Source of the DNA: Stagonosporopsis chrysanthemi
Lineage: Eukaryota > Ascomycota > Dothideomycetes > Pleosporales > Didymellaceae
Reading direction: 5' to 3'
Length of the DNA: 49,241 nt
Assembly (NCBI GenBank): GCA_022560025.1
Contig: JAFISE010000207.1
Coordinates: 1-49,241, forward strand
A program made the translations under genes and the position numbers. Below the pieces are notes generated by a model. That model worked only from the letters and a program-made list of their open reading frames with translations, was not told the origin of the DNA and did no database searches. Below, piece by piece: positions 33,994-46,000 of the stretch. Each line of letters starts with the position of its first letter. Position 1 is the stretch's first letter.

Positions 33994-34083
33994 GCATCGG
34001 TGGTTTAGTGGTAAAATTAGCCGTTGCCACTCCTTCACAGGAACAGTTTCGGCTAGCCCCGGGTTCGATTCCCGGCCGATGCA
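33994..34083 (+). tRNA. tRNA-Gly (GCC) with an intron
   Basis: The acceptor arms GCATCGG and CCGATGC pair fully, with discriminator A at 34083. The A box (TGGTTTAGTGG) and B box (GGTTCGATTCC) are perfect. The anticodon stem is AGCCG/CGGCT and the loop is TTGCCA plus T, giving anticodon GCC. A 19-nt insert follows position 37 (CTCCTTCACAGGAACAGTT), the canonical place for a nuclear tRNA intron. The mature tRNA is 71 nt before CCA addition. The intron would be removed by the Sen2-containing endonuclease. Confidence 0.95.
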
Positions 34084-34087
34084 TTTT
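34084..34087 (+). terminator. RNA polymerase III terminator of the tRNA gene
   Basis: A TTTT run directly follows the discriminator base, which is the minimal Pol III stop signal. Confidence 0.75.
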
Positions 34088-34130
34088 GCTCTTCTGACGG
34101 TCTTGAGCAGTTGTGGTTTCTTTTTGCTGC

Positions 34131-34154
34131 TGGTGGTGGTGGTGGTGGTGGTGG
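34131..34154. repeat. (TGG)8 microsatellite
   Basis: Eight perfect TGG units lie 47 bp downstream of the tRNA gene in non-coding DNA. Confidence 0.9.
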
Positions 34155-34897
34155 CCGAGGGCGAGCAGGAGACGTTCTGAACAACACCGTTGGTTTTCCG
34201 AGCAGGTTGAACAATTGTACTACGGTCCGTAGATTATGTGACATGATAGGCGTGACCCCCGGCAACGGCTGCAAGCGAACCTATTCTATGCACGCCTGGC
34301 TTCATTAGATCTCAGAAAGGACAAGGAATATTATGGTGTATTCACACAATGCTACCTGCCGTGCGGCAGTATAGAGCCGGGTTGGCAGGATACGTGGGGG
34401 ATTATGCCTTCCACTCGTAACGTTCACGAACCCAAGCAATTGGCGAGTCGCAGAGCAGTAGAGGAACTGCAAAAGCTATGTAGATGCCGGCTGTGACAGG
34501 GTAGCACTCGCGGCCAACCCAAACGATCCGGGTGTCCTTGACTATCATTAACACGAACCTCAAAGCTTGTCACAAACTGAACGTTTCAGATAGTCCAACG
34601 GCCTGACCGCGGGGTATTGGCAGCGGGGGCTAACGAAAGGTGACGATGTGGCTCAATGAATCCTTTAGCAATGCAATTGATATACTAGCTACATCATTAT
34701 CGAGTCCACAGCCTCCGAGAGCCAGCTGCCGCACTCCCAACACACTCGCCACACTCGTCCTCTCCTCATAACGTCCAACCTGGCGAGAGGTACCCGAACC
34801 CGTCACTTATCATTTCCTCCCATTGACTTGTCAGTGTGCGCACACTACTGGTGGTTTGCCTCCTTCCGCGGCCTCTACCACTATCACCCTTCAAGCA

Positions 34898-36832
34898 CTA
34901 CTTGAACTCCTTATCAACCTCCTCAAATCTCTCTAGGAAGCTCTGGAACGCGAAAACACCTAGCCCAGGATCTTGGCTGCCTGTTGTCGCCCTGATGGAA
35001 TGCATGCTGAGCTGAGGAATGCCGCAGTCAATTGCTCTGATGCCTGTGGCCGCTGAGAGCATGGGTCCAACGGTGCCTCCGCTGCGGCTGTCGTTGCGGA
35101 TCTGGAAGACTTGAAGCTTGGGGTCCTGCTTGCGCGTGCCAACATCGGCATCGACGCAGCGCTGGAGGATGGCGGTGCTAACTGCATCTGTGGTCATGTG
35201 CGCGTTTGAATCTGCCGAGACAGCCGGGCCAACGTTCAGGCGTGGAGAGTGATTCTCGAGGTATGCGTTGAGGAAGTTAGGGTTGACGGCGTGAATGACG
35301 TCGCTAGAGACTAAGAAGGAGTTCGCATAGGTGCGTGCCAGGGTGTTCTTGACCCTAGCTTCAGTGAACTCCTCCACAATACGCTCCATGACGATGGGTA
35401 GGAAGTTGCCGCGGGCGCCCTGGCGAAGGAGCGAGCCAACTTCTTCATCGTCGAATAGAGCGACAATGCGGATTTGTGAGGAGCTCGCTAGAGATGAGCG
35501 GGAATTGAGCAGAGCCTGGACAGCAGCCCATGAGCAGAGCTTATCGTCGATTCGACCAGCGAAAATGAACTCGCGGTCGAGGCCACCAGTCGTGGCAGGC
35601 TGAACGTCGAAGAGCTCGAGCTCCCAGTTGACGATTGTCGAATCTGTATCATTAGCGCAAAATCAAAGCAAGGAGTGAGTTAACTTCTTACAGTCTGTGA
35701 TGCCCAGTTCTGAAGAGATGGCCTTGACGAGTTTCTCGGGTTGTGTAGCTGCAAAAGCACCCTCACCACCAAGGGGACTGACCTTCCACTCAGACTCGTC
35801 GTTCGATGTGGACACAGCGCTGAGGTCACTGTTGTCCAGGCCAATGATGGGCACCATCTGAGTTTCTCTGTTGAAGGGGCCGTTTGCTGCAGCACCGAAG
35901 TGAGGCGCAAGCGTCGGTATCCTTGCGATGGGCCAGTCCAGCTTGACGAGTTTAGAAACGATCTTTCCGTGCTCCTTTACGAGTACGCGTCCACCAATAC
36001 CAAGATCACGATCCCACCAGGTGTCGCTCAGAGCACCTGCATAAGGGGCCACACCCAGCTGCAGGTAGCCAGCCTTGTTTCGAAGCTTGGGAATGGGCTT
36101 GAGCTTCGCCGTAAGGGCGTCGATATGGCCTGCTACGATGGCAGCACCGTTGCCTGCTTCGTACTTGTCTCCAATGGCGAAGGCAATAAGAGAGGTACCA
36201 TTTCGATCGACGTAGTACTTGCCACCAGCCTTCAGCTCCCACGTGTCACGCTCAGACAGCTTCTTGTACCCATCTTTCTCGAGGTCCTTTGCAACGGCAT
36301 CGACAGCGTGGAAAACAGTTGGGTTCGCGGTCATGAAATCGGTGAAGGGCTTCGTGTACTTCTCAGGGCCCTCTTGCTCACGTATAGCTGGCGCTGCAGG
36401 CAGCCGTGCGGGCAGCCAGGGGTGCGATGCCGTTGGCTTGACAGTTGGTTTGGAGGCTGTGCTGGGCGCTGGCAGGCGATACTCGCCACCTCTGAACTCG
36501 AGTATAGGCGCTGGCACCGGTTTTTCCTCGAGAATCTTGGGCGGGACAGGTGGCGGGCTCTGCTCCTGCCTATTTGGCCTGAAGTCCTCATCGTCTTCAA
36601 TCAGGTTTGGGTAGGGCGCAGTGTAACTGTGCCGGGCTCGGCCCTGTTCGCTCAGCTGGTATCTCTGACTTCGCTCCCAGTCGACCAGGTTGCGGCGAGG
36701 CAGCGAGGTAGCCGTGGTATGAGAGCGCGAGAGGGTCGAGTGCGAGTGTCGCAGCTGTTGTGGCGGCGATGGATCCGCGTAGAGGTCGGCGTTTGACGCC
36801 GCCTTCCGAAGAGAGGGGTGGTTTCTCGTCAT
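34898..36832 (-). CDS. Aspartyl aminopeptidase (M18) with a long N-terminal extension
   Basis: Two exons, 36832-35692 and 35643-34898, with a 48-nt intron, give 628 aa. The M18 core starts near residue 155 (TKPFTDFMTANPTVFHAVDA). Metal ligands are seen in GHIDALTAKLKP (His), AGRIDDKLCS (Asp), ALFDDEEVGSL (Glu pair), SSDVIHAVNPNF (Asp) and QLSMHSIRA (His); WWDRDLGIGGRV is also conserved. The family removes N-terminal Asp/Glu in the cytosol, and the yeast enzyme Ape4 is a Cvt cargo delivered to the vacuole. Family proteins are usually about 450-510 aa; the first ~150 residues here are extra, low complexity and rich in Ser, Pro and Arg, with a proline run (SPPPVPPK). The extension might affect targeting; that is inference. 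Confidence 0.92.
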
Positions 36833-38056
36833 GTTTGGGACGTTATATGATGTTGGGAACTAGAGTGTAATCTGAGAGTTGCGACCTCGAGGCGTGAGGC
36901 TGATGTTGTCGTGTTGCGGCGAAGCACGTCGGCTGCAGGTCCGCACGGAGCTGCCTCGATCTGGGGAAGGACCCACACCGTGCGCGCTTGCATTGAGCCG
37001 CAAGCGTGATAACCAAAACACACGCGTCAGCATGCCGCATTATCGTCTCTAGCTGCACAACAAAGTGCAGTTCTAGAGCCTGAATTGACAAGAGAGCGAT
37101 CCGCCTCTTCAACGCCGCTCAGTGATGATGACCCTTCGCAAAGTGTCAGACTGGTGACGTGTACGTTGAACCAGTCGATCTTTGACCACCCTGATTAAGT
37201 CAGATAATTAATTATTCCATACCACTTTGGATCCGCCAGATGAACCAGACTTTCAAATCACTGTTACGCCCCTTCCCTGTACTGGAAAGAACCGAAGTCG
37301 AGTGAGCTAAATGCATAATCATTAATATGGCGCCCATATTGTAACAGTAAACCTCCCGCTCACCATCACCAGCGATAATACGCACAAATGTCCAAAGAAG
37401 AAGAGAATCGCCGCTTGCTCTCACGTCTACCACAAAGCATGAAAGCGTACCCTAACTTGCCATCTTCATGAGATTGTGAAAGCTCAAATAGAGTTGTTTG
37501 TAAGAGCTACAGAAGGGTTGGCAAGGGAATGACTCCTTGGGTCCTCGTGATGGACAAATTTGTCCCTTAGGGACGCGGATTTTGCTGTCTGAATTAGCGG
37601 TTCTTTGCAAGACCTTCAGACCGATTGAATCAAAACCTTGCACACCAAAAAAGGACGTACAGACTGCACCTTCACCTAGTCCGAAAGCACGCTAGTGTTT
37701 GATCAATTGAATGTGCTTAGGCTGTGGTTTGATATTGTAGATCGCATTGCGCGAATGATCGACCGGTCCGGAGATCTGTCAACCGAAACTACTGATATGT
37801 AGTGCGAGGGTAAAATCATGTATGTGAAGGCCTCCGGTAACTCCTCACAATGCCGCCAACCTATCCATGACAATCGTAAAAAACGCGGAACTGTACAGCA
37901 TGTCCCAATCTATACCAAGGAACAAAAATACCTACTGTCATGGCTACGAGGGTCGTTGGCCGTTGGGCATTGGTGGCGGTGCCTGGTCATCGTCTTCGTC
38001 CTCGTCAACGTGGCTAGCATGAATTAGCTCCCATCTGGGTAGAAGGCTTACATCAC
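36833..38056. other. Intergenic region, no supported gene
   Basis: This 1.2-kb gap holds the aminopeptidase promoter and the 3' flank of the inhibitor-2 gene. A perfect 12-bp palindrome (GACAAATTTGTC, about 37552-37563) is the only structure noted. Short open frames have no motif. Confidence 0.5.
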
Positions 38057-38839
38057 CTACCCAAGCAAATCTTTGACATTCTTCATCTCGTAGTGCTTCT
38101 TTCGAAGCTCTTCGAACTTGCGGTGCTTCTCCTTTTCTTCCTGCGTCGCGTTGGGGGGCAGTTCACCATGGTAGCCCTTGTCCTCGTCAGGGTCAACCAA
38201 GACCCGCTTCTCGCTCTCAGGGGTCTGAGACTCGCGACGCGCTCGCAACTCGGGCTCGCCCAGGTCGAACTCGGGAATATCCTCGACCTTGTTCCTGCGT
38301 AGTGGCTTCGCGTCCAACTCGTCAACGTTCAACTCCCTGGCGTCAAGCATTTCGACCTCCTCCTCATCCTCGGCGGGATCATATTGCTTGGCGTAGGGTG
38401 TTTTGGGTTCGTCGATCTTCATTGTGCTGTCGCGATTCTGCTCGTTCAGATACAAGTTCGCCTCGTCCCATTTCAGTTGAGGGCCATTTTCATCGAGGTG
38501 AGGGCTGGCACCGGACTGGCGTCTTGACACGGAGCCACGAGGATTTGATGACGAGCGGCGGTGACCTGGGCCAGCATTGTGCAGCGTATTCTCCAAAACA
38601 ATCTCCTTCTCGGACTTCTCGCGACCCAGGGGCGGGCGTACAGCGGGCGGATTGGCCTCAGGTGCAGGTGCAGCTTCGCCAGGCGGTGAGCTCTCCGGGT
38701 TGGAGCGGTATGAGCTAGAATTCTTCAGGATGCCTGTAAATCATCAGCGGTAGCAAGCGATGCAAGGACGAAGTACCAGCTCACCCTTTGGTCGCTCAGC
38801 ATGCGACGACGGCGAGTGCAGCGGCGAGTGTGCAGTCAT
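38057..38839 (-). CDS. GLC8: Protein phosphatase inhibitor 2 (IPP-2/GLC8-like)
   Basis: Two exons, 38839-38785 and 38733-38057, with a 51-nt intron, give 243 aa. Splicing builds the PP1-docking motif PKGILKN (SILK type) at about residues 17-23. The second hallmark is KWDEANLYLNEQ followed by MKIDEPKTPYAKQYDP, in which the Thr of the PxTPY motif is the GSK3-type activating phosphosite. The C-terminal helix is KHRKFEELRKKHYEMKNV, corresponding to the HYNE-like region. The protein is highly charged and probably disordered, normal for this family. It modulates the type 1 phosphatase Glc7. The first exon is only 55 nt; without it the SILK-type motif would be lost from the annotation. Confidence 0.9.
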
Positions 38840-40821
38840 AATGGCGTTGGCGATATGAGGTGGCTGGGTGTTTGCTGTGTAGGCGTTGCGATCAAGGTGG
38901 GGTGTGGGGTGATGCGACGGACAGTGCGGCGTTAAGGGTGTGCAAAAAGCTCGGCCAGCGTGGAGGCAGTCGCGCAACAGGCGGCTTAAGGTAAGTTGGG
39001 AAGGTGTAGGAGCGACGGTGATCTGTACTTGAATAGGCACAATTGGAAGTCTGGTGGGGTAACAGCGTGCAGCGTTGTCTAAGAGAGGAAGCCGCGGTTA
39101 TGACGTATTTCCGGCAGCCGCGCTAAGCTGTGAGGGCACAGACATTGACATTCGTGGGACCAACATTGTATGGGTTCCGTATAGTACCAGCAAAGCGCAC
39201 ATTCTTTGTAGCAGTTTGAACACGTTCTAATTATGTCCCTAAGTGGCCCCAACCTGAAGCTGGTTCTAATCCTAAGTAATATATTCTAAGCATGCCCTTT
39301 GTTATAAATCTATTCCAAAAGCGTTCTAGAGGTGTGCTTCAGATATTCCAAACCAATGGCCATTTCAGTATGCGCAACACTGGCACTGGCTGTTGGGCAT
39401 GCCGTACCTTTGATCATAAATGGACGCTCTTTGAACGCAGGTGCGTGGCTGTGGATTTGCCCTGTAGGCACGACGACGTAGGCATGGTCCACGTGGTTTG
39501 TAGCACATGTTGCCCTGGGGAAAGCCAGAATGTCCTAGAAGACCGTGTAGTCCTCTGCGTGGATCAAGTCAAGGGGTGCACGCCATAGCCCTGCAGGCGT
39601 CCATGATGTCTCCTTATGTAATGTTGCAGCCGACCTTCTCGGCAACTTGGAAGTTGGGTTTCAATCCTCACGTGTGGTCTGAGAGCACCGTCCATGCGCA
39701 GGTAGTCCCTGATGATGGCGGTAGTCCCTGATGATGGCGAGCGGATGGACGCTGGCCTGAATCATGTTGCAAGTTTTACCTTCCACCGTGCTATGAGTCG
39801 TTGACGGACTTGTTCTTGCACACTGCACGTAGAGCTGCAAGACGCAGTCATTCCACGCGTTTGCTTGTTTGGCTCGATGTACGGACGACTGTCCATGTAA
39901 AATGACTTGCACGGGCGCGTTGAACGTCAGGGGGTCACACCGGCTGCACACATATGACAACATCAACGAGGCCACGATGGCTCAACCACTTTCTCAACCT
40001 GGATCGTCTTTGACTCGCATTAGCACATGTCATGAAGATGCACACAACACAGGTCGTAGGTAAGGAAATCTTCAGACATGGCCTTGGAGCATCAAACTCG
40101 ACCAAGAGGTTGCAAAAGCGCAAGCTAAACTCTGGCTGAGACTCAGACTACCAGAAGTGGTCCGAAGACCTTCATCTCGAGATTCACGGTACCGCAAAAG
40201 CCAGAGCACAACATACATGGAGAAGCTCAAGCGCGTGGGCGCGTGACAAAGAAATGTCCCTGCTTGTAGGTCATCACCGCATCATGGGAGCCGCAAAGAC
40301 AGCCCTCGTGATGATGGTTTTAAAAGAGGAATGGCTCAATCTGGGCCAGCTTCGGAGGCGGCAGCTGAGTTGGAGAGTTCGAGCTGTCGCAGATTTGAGT
40401 AGAAGGCCGTGTAGAAGAGACGGTGCGGCCGGTGCGCGCGAGAAATTTGTAGTCGCTGGAAAGCACGGACGCCTGAACCGCGGATGGACTCTGCTAACCA
40501 TTCTCACACGTTTTCTCGAAGACACCAATATCGCCGCATCGCCCTCCACGAAACCGCCCGCCTCCGCTCTCCACCACTCGCCCGCCGTGCAGCCCGCTCT
40601 CCCACGCACCAGGATTATTCAACACCGTATCCGCCGCCCACACTGCACGACGCCCCAGCTCCGGCGCTCATACGCTGATCCCCGCACACCACCGACGCAC
40701 CTTGGCCGCTGCACTCGCCTAGCTCTGCTTTGCTGCTTGTTCGCTCATTCGTCCCACCAAGCTCCAGACAGAGTGCCTCGCCCGACTCGCCGTTCCCTTG
40801 CCCGCCGTCACCTCACTCCCA
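38840..40821. other. Intergenic region with possible coding relic
   Basis: Nearly 2 kb without a supported gene. Minus-strand fragments at 39310-39492 and 39661-39975 read partly like protein (for example HAYVVVPTGQIHSHAPAF) but in different frames with stops, so a decayed gene or mobile element is possible. The right end is the CT-rich promoter and leader of the eIF4E-type gene. Confidence 0.4.
39702..39739. repeat. Perfect 19-bp tandem duplication
   Basis: GTAGTCCCTGATGATGGCG occurs twice back to back (39702-39720 and 39721-39739) in a non-coding, possibly decayed region. Confidence 0.9.
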
Positions 40822-42006
40822 ATGGATAATAGAGAGAATCTCTGGACCCGCCGCTCCAAGTACATCCGCCTTCGTGTCCCCGCACGTCCTCCATCACCCA
40901 GCTAACGGCACCCTGCAGCACCAGCAAGCTCTCCTTGTCCACCTCGCAGTCCGACCACCAGTCCGACCATCCTCCCGCGCGCACATTCTCCGCCACTGCA
41001 AAGGGCTTTGGCAACACATCATCGCACGGCGGCCGCAACCCGTTCAGCGGCATCTCGCCATTGACCCCGGGCGCGCTCGCGTCGCCCACGACAGGGGCCT
41101 CGTCTGCTTTTGGCCTTGGCTCTGGTGCCTTTGCGTCCTTTGGGTCTGTCAACAAGACGCCTAAGACGCCGGGCACTGCATTCGACTTCAAGCCTGCTGC
41201 AACGACTGCAGCAGTACCCACAACACCGTCGGAGAAGAAGCCACCGAGCAAAGTCGTGAACAGCACACGGAAAGAGCCTTCTTCCACATCCACACCTTAC
41301 GAAAACACATCGCCTTCGGAGCCGCTCGATCCCAACGCGCCATGGCCGCTCAAATACTCGTGGGTCGTTTGGTTTCGCCCACCAACACCCAAAAATAATG
41401 ACTACGAGAAGTCGATGAAACCTCTGTGCAGGATGAGCACTGCGCAGGACTTTTGGAAGGTGTTTGTGCACCTCAAGCGACCCTCGTCTCTGCCCACAGT
41501 TTCGGATTACCACGTTTTCAAAGAAGGCATCCGGCCTGTGTGGGAAGATGAAGAGAACAAGCGCGGTGGCAAGTGGATCATGCGCCTGAAAAAGGGCGTG
41601 GCCGACCGCTATTGGGAGGAGTTGCTCATGGCCTGCATCGGTGACCAGTTCAACGAGGCTGGCGAGGAAGTGTGCGGCTTTGTTCTCAGCGTCAGAAGTG
41701 GTGAGGACGTTTTCAGCATCTGGACGAAGAACGACGGCGGCCGCAACATCAAGATCAGGTGAGTCTAAAAGTCAGATATCGACATGGCGTCGTGGAAGTC
41801 GCTAACAGCTGCGAAGGGAAACCGTCAAGCGTGTGCTAGGCCTGCCGGAGGGCACTCACATCATCTGGCGTAGCCATGATGATAGCATTGCGCAACGCAC
41901 AGCCATCGATCAGGCTCGCCAGGAAAAGAACCAGCTCAATCACGAGAAGCGTCGAGTAACATCGACGGACGAGACGCAGCGGGAGAAATCCACAGCTGGG
42001 TCGTAA
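40822..42006 (+). CDS. Class II eIF4E (4EHP-like) cap-binding protein
   Basis: Three exons, 40822-40859 (38 nt), 40919-41758 and 41817-42006, give 355 aa. The tiny first exon encodes MDNRENLWTRRS and splices at GCTAAC...CTGCAG to give NTSKLSLSTS. A ~125-residue Ser/Thr/Pro-rich tail precedes the eIF4E fold: LKYSWVVWFRPPTPKNNDYE, TAQDFWKVFVHLKRPSSLP, FKEGIRPVWEDEENKRGGKW, ADRYWEELLMACIGDQF and KIRETVKRVLGLPEGT. The second cap-stacking Trp is replaced (Tyr-Glu region NNDYEKSMK) as in eIF4E2/4EHP, while the Trp in PVWEDE is kept. Class II proteins bind the cap weakly and repress or fine-tune translation; activity here is by homology. The ATG at 40822 is the only in-frame start compatible with splicing. 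Confidence 0.9.
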
Positions 42007-43010
42007 TCTATGCTTCGAGTGTTGTCGCGTCGCCGTTGTTGACTTTGTGCCAGCTTGTCCAGGACACTTTGGTGTGTCTTGGTGGGAAACAGTCGCAGCG
42101 ACAGTCCTCTCGTAGGTTCGAACTAACGACGGCCCTTAGCTGGCAATGGTAGAGAAGTTCACGATCCGCCCTCTGCTGCGCTTGGTCGTTCACCAGACGA
42201 AACACCTAGGCCACCTCCCAGCCTGACTGTGCAGACGATAGTTGAACTTCTCCATCTTTTCTGTGTCTCAGTACGGCTAAGCAATCCTGGGGCGCTGAGG
42301 GGAGTGAACTTGGGCATTTTGCTCTTTTGAACTTCCCCCACCATTGGATTCTGCTTGGCCCTTGAGACCCAAATTCTTTCGACGCGGCAAGCTATGAGAA
42401 GAACGACAGCGATGAGACGACCTTGCAACATATTTTGAGTTGCATTGGCTTTTTGAATGACCATTCGAATCAAACCTTGTGCTCTTTTGGAACAGCATGG
42501 CGTACTGAGCTCTAGGGGCATTGTGCCCACAACAGCGGGTGGCATTACCATCATTCTTCTCACTTCTGCATTTTGTATTCTACATGACTGTTGTTGAGCA
42601 TCGTTCACAGCGACCGGTGGCCGGTAGAGCTTGGATGCCACGAACAGATGAAGACCCTATGAAGGCCTGGATAGTCGATATCACAAATGAATATTGATGA
42701 GCCTTATCGCGGATGTTGCAGTCATATTGCTTTTAGCATTGGTGGAGTAGTCATTGTTCTGTAGCGTAATCGTTAAGCCCATTATCTCCGCTCTGACTGC
42801 ACTTTATCGATCGGTTTGCGACAATGAGAGACGGGCCTCTGACGTTCGCTTGCGCGCCGAACAAAGCTCACCAGCGCTGCAGCTACGCGCAACCACGGCG
42901 CACCCCCGGCGCAAGCTCGCGCTCTGTGACCTATCTTACTTTCTCCTGTGCCCTACACTCCAGCCGCAGTAGACTATGAGCATGTACACGCAGCCCATGA
43001 TCACGTATCA
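42007..43010. other. Intergenic region, no supported gene
   Basis: One kilobase between the eIF4E-type and SUMO-protease genes. Minus-strand frames at 42159-42641 lack motifs. An A-box-like TAGCTGGCAATGGTAGAG and a B-box-like GGTTCGAACTA occur near 42110-42155 but in the wrong order for a tRNA. Confidence 0.5.
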
Positions 43011-46000
43011 ATGTCAGGAATCATCCAGAAGCTCTGGTACGTCGTAGCTGGAGACGGCACCTCAGAAGAACATGCAAACAACGTACGCACCGCCCCACAG
43101 CAAACGAATGACTACGAACACCTGCCGCCGGGTCTTGCAGCCACTTGCCCTCTCGTGCGCTGACAACATGTCCAACCAGCCTCACCATGCAGCACCCTCG
43201 CCGCAACTCCCGCCTAATCCTTTCGCCGACGAGCAGCTCCAACGCAAGAACGCGCCCAAAGACCCTACCTCGACTCATGGGCCAGCCTCACATTTAAATC
43301 GAAGCTCGATCTACGATCAGGACTTACCCTTTCCGCCGGTGTCTCCACGCCTTTACTATAGCCCCGGCAACGCTGAGCAACGAACAGTCAGAGAACACGC
43401 CACAAGGTAGAAATCAGGACTATATGCTGGCCGGGCAAGAGCTAGGACTGATATGTAACTAGGAAGCCTTCGGCCGCCACAAGAGCACCGAATCCAGCAA
43501 ATGGGTACCAAGGCCCACGAGCAATGATGAAGGTACGCTCCAACAGGTTGTACGTGGCCGCGATCGAGAGCCTGCGCTGACTTGCACTGCAGCCAACCGC
43601 AGGCAAGGGCCATCAACCCGTCAATACCCTCAGAAATACTATCTCTGGCACCAAAGCGGCGCTCAGTCACAAGCATCCAACAACATACAGCAGACACGAC
43701 CGCAGTGCGAGTCTTATTGGAAAAGAGCGACATGGTGGACAGCGAGAGTACATTGAACGATTCCGCAGTTACTCGCAGGCCTCACCCGCCAAGCGTATAA
43801 AAACCGAGCACACCATCACTGAGCCTGTGCACACTATCGAAATTGAAGACAGCGAAGAAGATGAGATACAGCAGGAACCTACCAGCCATTACGGAGTGAC
43901 CGCGCCGAGGGCGCACTCGACTGTATCTTCGCGAAGCCCTCGCAGCACAGCCAGCAAACAATCTGGCACTGGATCGAAGGTTGGAGCTTTACCCATGAGC
44001 GAGTTTGCGACCACCAACAAGCTACTGGCACCAAAACGCACGAATCCCAGACGAAAAAGCGGCAATGCGACAGACGAGAGCCAGAGGAGCTTCAACGTTG
44101 ATGTTCCTTCACTCCGTGCTGGGAGCTTATCTCAAGGGCAGTCCCGGGATCTAGTTAGCAGTGACGTTCAGCTTCCAGGACTAGATGGCCTTGGAGAAGC
44201 TGAGCGAGGCGTGACCCGACAAATGAAAGGCCGCCATCAGCCGCGACTTCCAAGTGAAGAAGTTACATCCCGGCACCTCCCGCCGGACAAGATGCGCATC
44301 AATGAATCAACCGCGGAAGAGGGCAAGTGGATGGCCAGCGGGCGATTAGTCGAACCACTCTTGAAGAAAAACCTCCGCGACTTCCGGCCTGCAGAACGCC
44401 GTTCGGCAGAGACGAGAAGCAATCCGGTCGAGGTCAGCGAGGACGAGCTTGCACCGCCCAACACATCGAAGTTGAAGCGCAGGCAAGCACTTTTCACTAG
44501 CAAAAGACAGGACAAATCTACCTCCCGGCCGAAGGCTGCCGGTGAGCTGTATGAGTTGAGTTACGTCCGGACACACAACTCTGAGCCAGACAACTCAGGG
44601 CTGGTGATGCGTCCCACCGATAGTCCGTGGGCTTTTAAGATAAGCAACACAGGCGCCGATGGCAAAGAAAAGACTTTGCATCAACTGAATCTCAACACCG
44701 TCAACAAAGCAGTAGCAGACGATGCGCACTGTATGCGACTGACTGGTGTTATGTCTCGTGGAAACCAATACTGGTACGATTTGAGATTCGAAAAGACCGA
44801 GCAATTCGCACATTTTCGTGATGCCGTGGTTTTTCCTCAGTCCAAATACATTATCAAGAGCGAGTAAGTGGTCACTGAACAGCAGCTTGTTTGGATGCTT
44901 ACGGCGATAGGGACCATATGGAATTATTGTTTCGAAAGCCTCTCAAAACGAATGACACGATTCAGCAATCTACTACAGAGAGCGAGGCAATGCAAGCACC
45001 ACTATCACCAGGCAGACAACAGCCACCCTCGCAAAAGTCTCTTCTAAGCCACTTAGTCGAAGGACCGCGCAACTTTCCGAGGCCAGCACCCTCGAATCTT
45101 GATGGCTTGAGAGAGCCTGGCACACGGTCACGCGCGCGCGCAGCTCGAAGCACCAGAGCAACAGTGCCCACTTCTACTCAAGCTCTGTCGGACGAAGAAA
45201 AAGAGGTTGTGAAGTACTCAAAGACGGGAAAGCTGGGGAAACCGTGGCTCAAGTAAGCAAAGCGATATTCACAAGTTGACAAGTCCTAACAAAATTCTAG
45301 TCATCTGGACTTCTACGTTCAGCACGACTTTCTCAAGCGGCGAAGATGCACTGTCAATTTCGATGATCTTCCCAAGCTAGACGAGGAAGAATTTCTCAAC
45401 GACAGCCTGGTCAATTTCTACATGCTGTAAGCCATCTTATCGGTACCCCGTGTAGATTTGCTAACTAAGGTTCAGATACTTGTACACTGAACTCAAAGTC
45501 CCAGTTGACCGGGTGTATTTCTTCAATACGTACTTCTTCGATGCACTCACGAATACAAAAAATGGAGGCACCATCAACTATGACGCAGTAAAGAGCTGGA
45601 CCAAGCGCGAAGATGTGTTCGGCTATGATCATATCGTCGTTCCTATAAACGAGAAGTATGTGTGGGCGCAAATACTACAATTAGGTGCTGACCGTTCTAG
45701 GTTCCATTGGTATCTCGCAATCATCTGCAATGTCTCTGCTATTGCGCGGAAACCGGTAGAAGACTCGCAAGATTTGGACCAGACAACGGACCTCTCGTCT
45801 GCGTTTGCAACTACGGCAGAACCAGATAACGACACAAATGCTGAACGGCAAACCTGGACAAACGATGTCGTTCCAGCGCAAGATTTATCTATCGGCAAAG
45901 ACATCGAGGACGATGAGGAAAACTTATTTGAAGAAGAGAAAAAGCTGGACCTCATCGATCCAGACGAGGAGAATGCGGATATGAGTGCAGCAGGGCCGAA

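Larger units (their letters stand above)
34084..34897. other. Intergenic region, no supported gene
   Basis: Apart from the Pol III terminator and the TGG microsatellite at its left end, no gene or motif was recognised between the tRNA and the 3' end of the aminopeptidase gene. Confidence 0.5.

Noticed and set aside
35741..36796. A 351-codon plus-strand open frame
   Set aside because: It is the exact antisense of the aspartyl aminopeptidase exon, whose family motifs are certain; the antisense protein has no recognisable domain.
42100..42160. tRNA-like A-box and B-box sequences
   Set aside because: GGTTCGAACTA lies upstream of TAGCTGGCAATGGTAGAG, the wrong order, and no acceptor or anticodon stem pairs on either strand.
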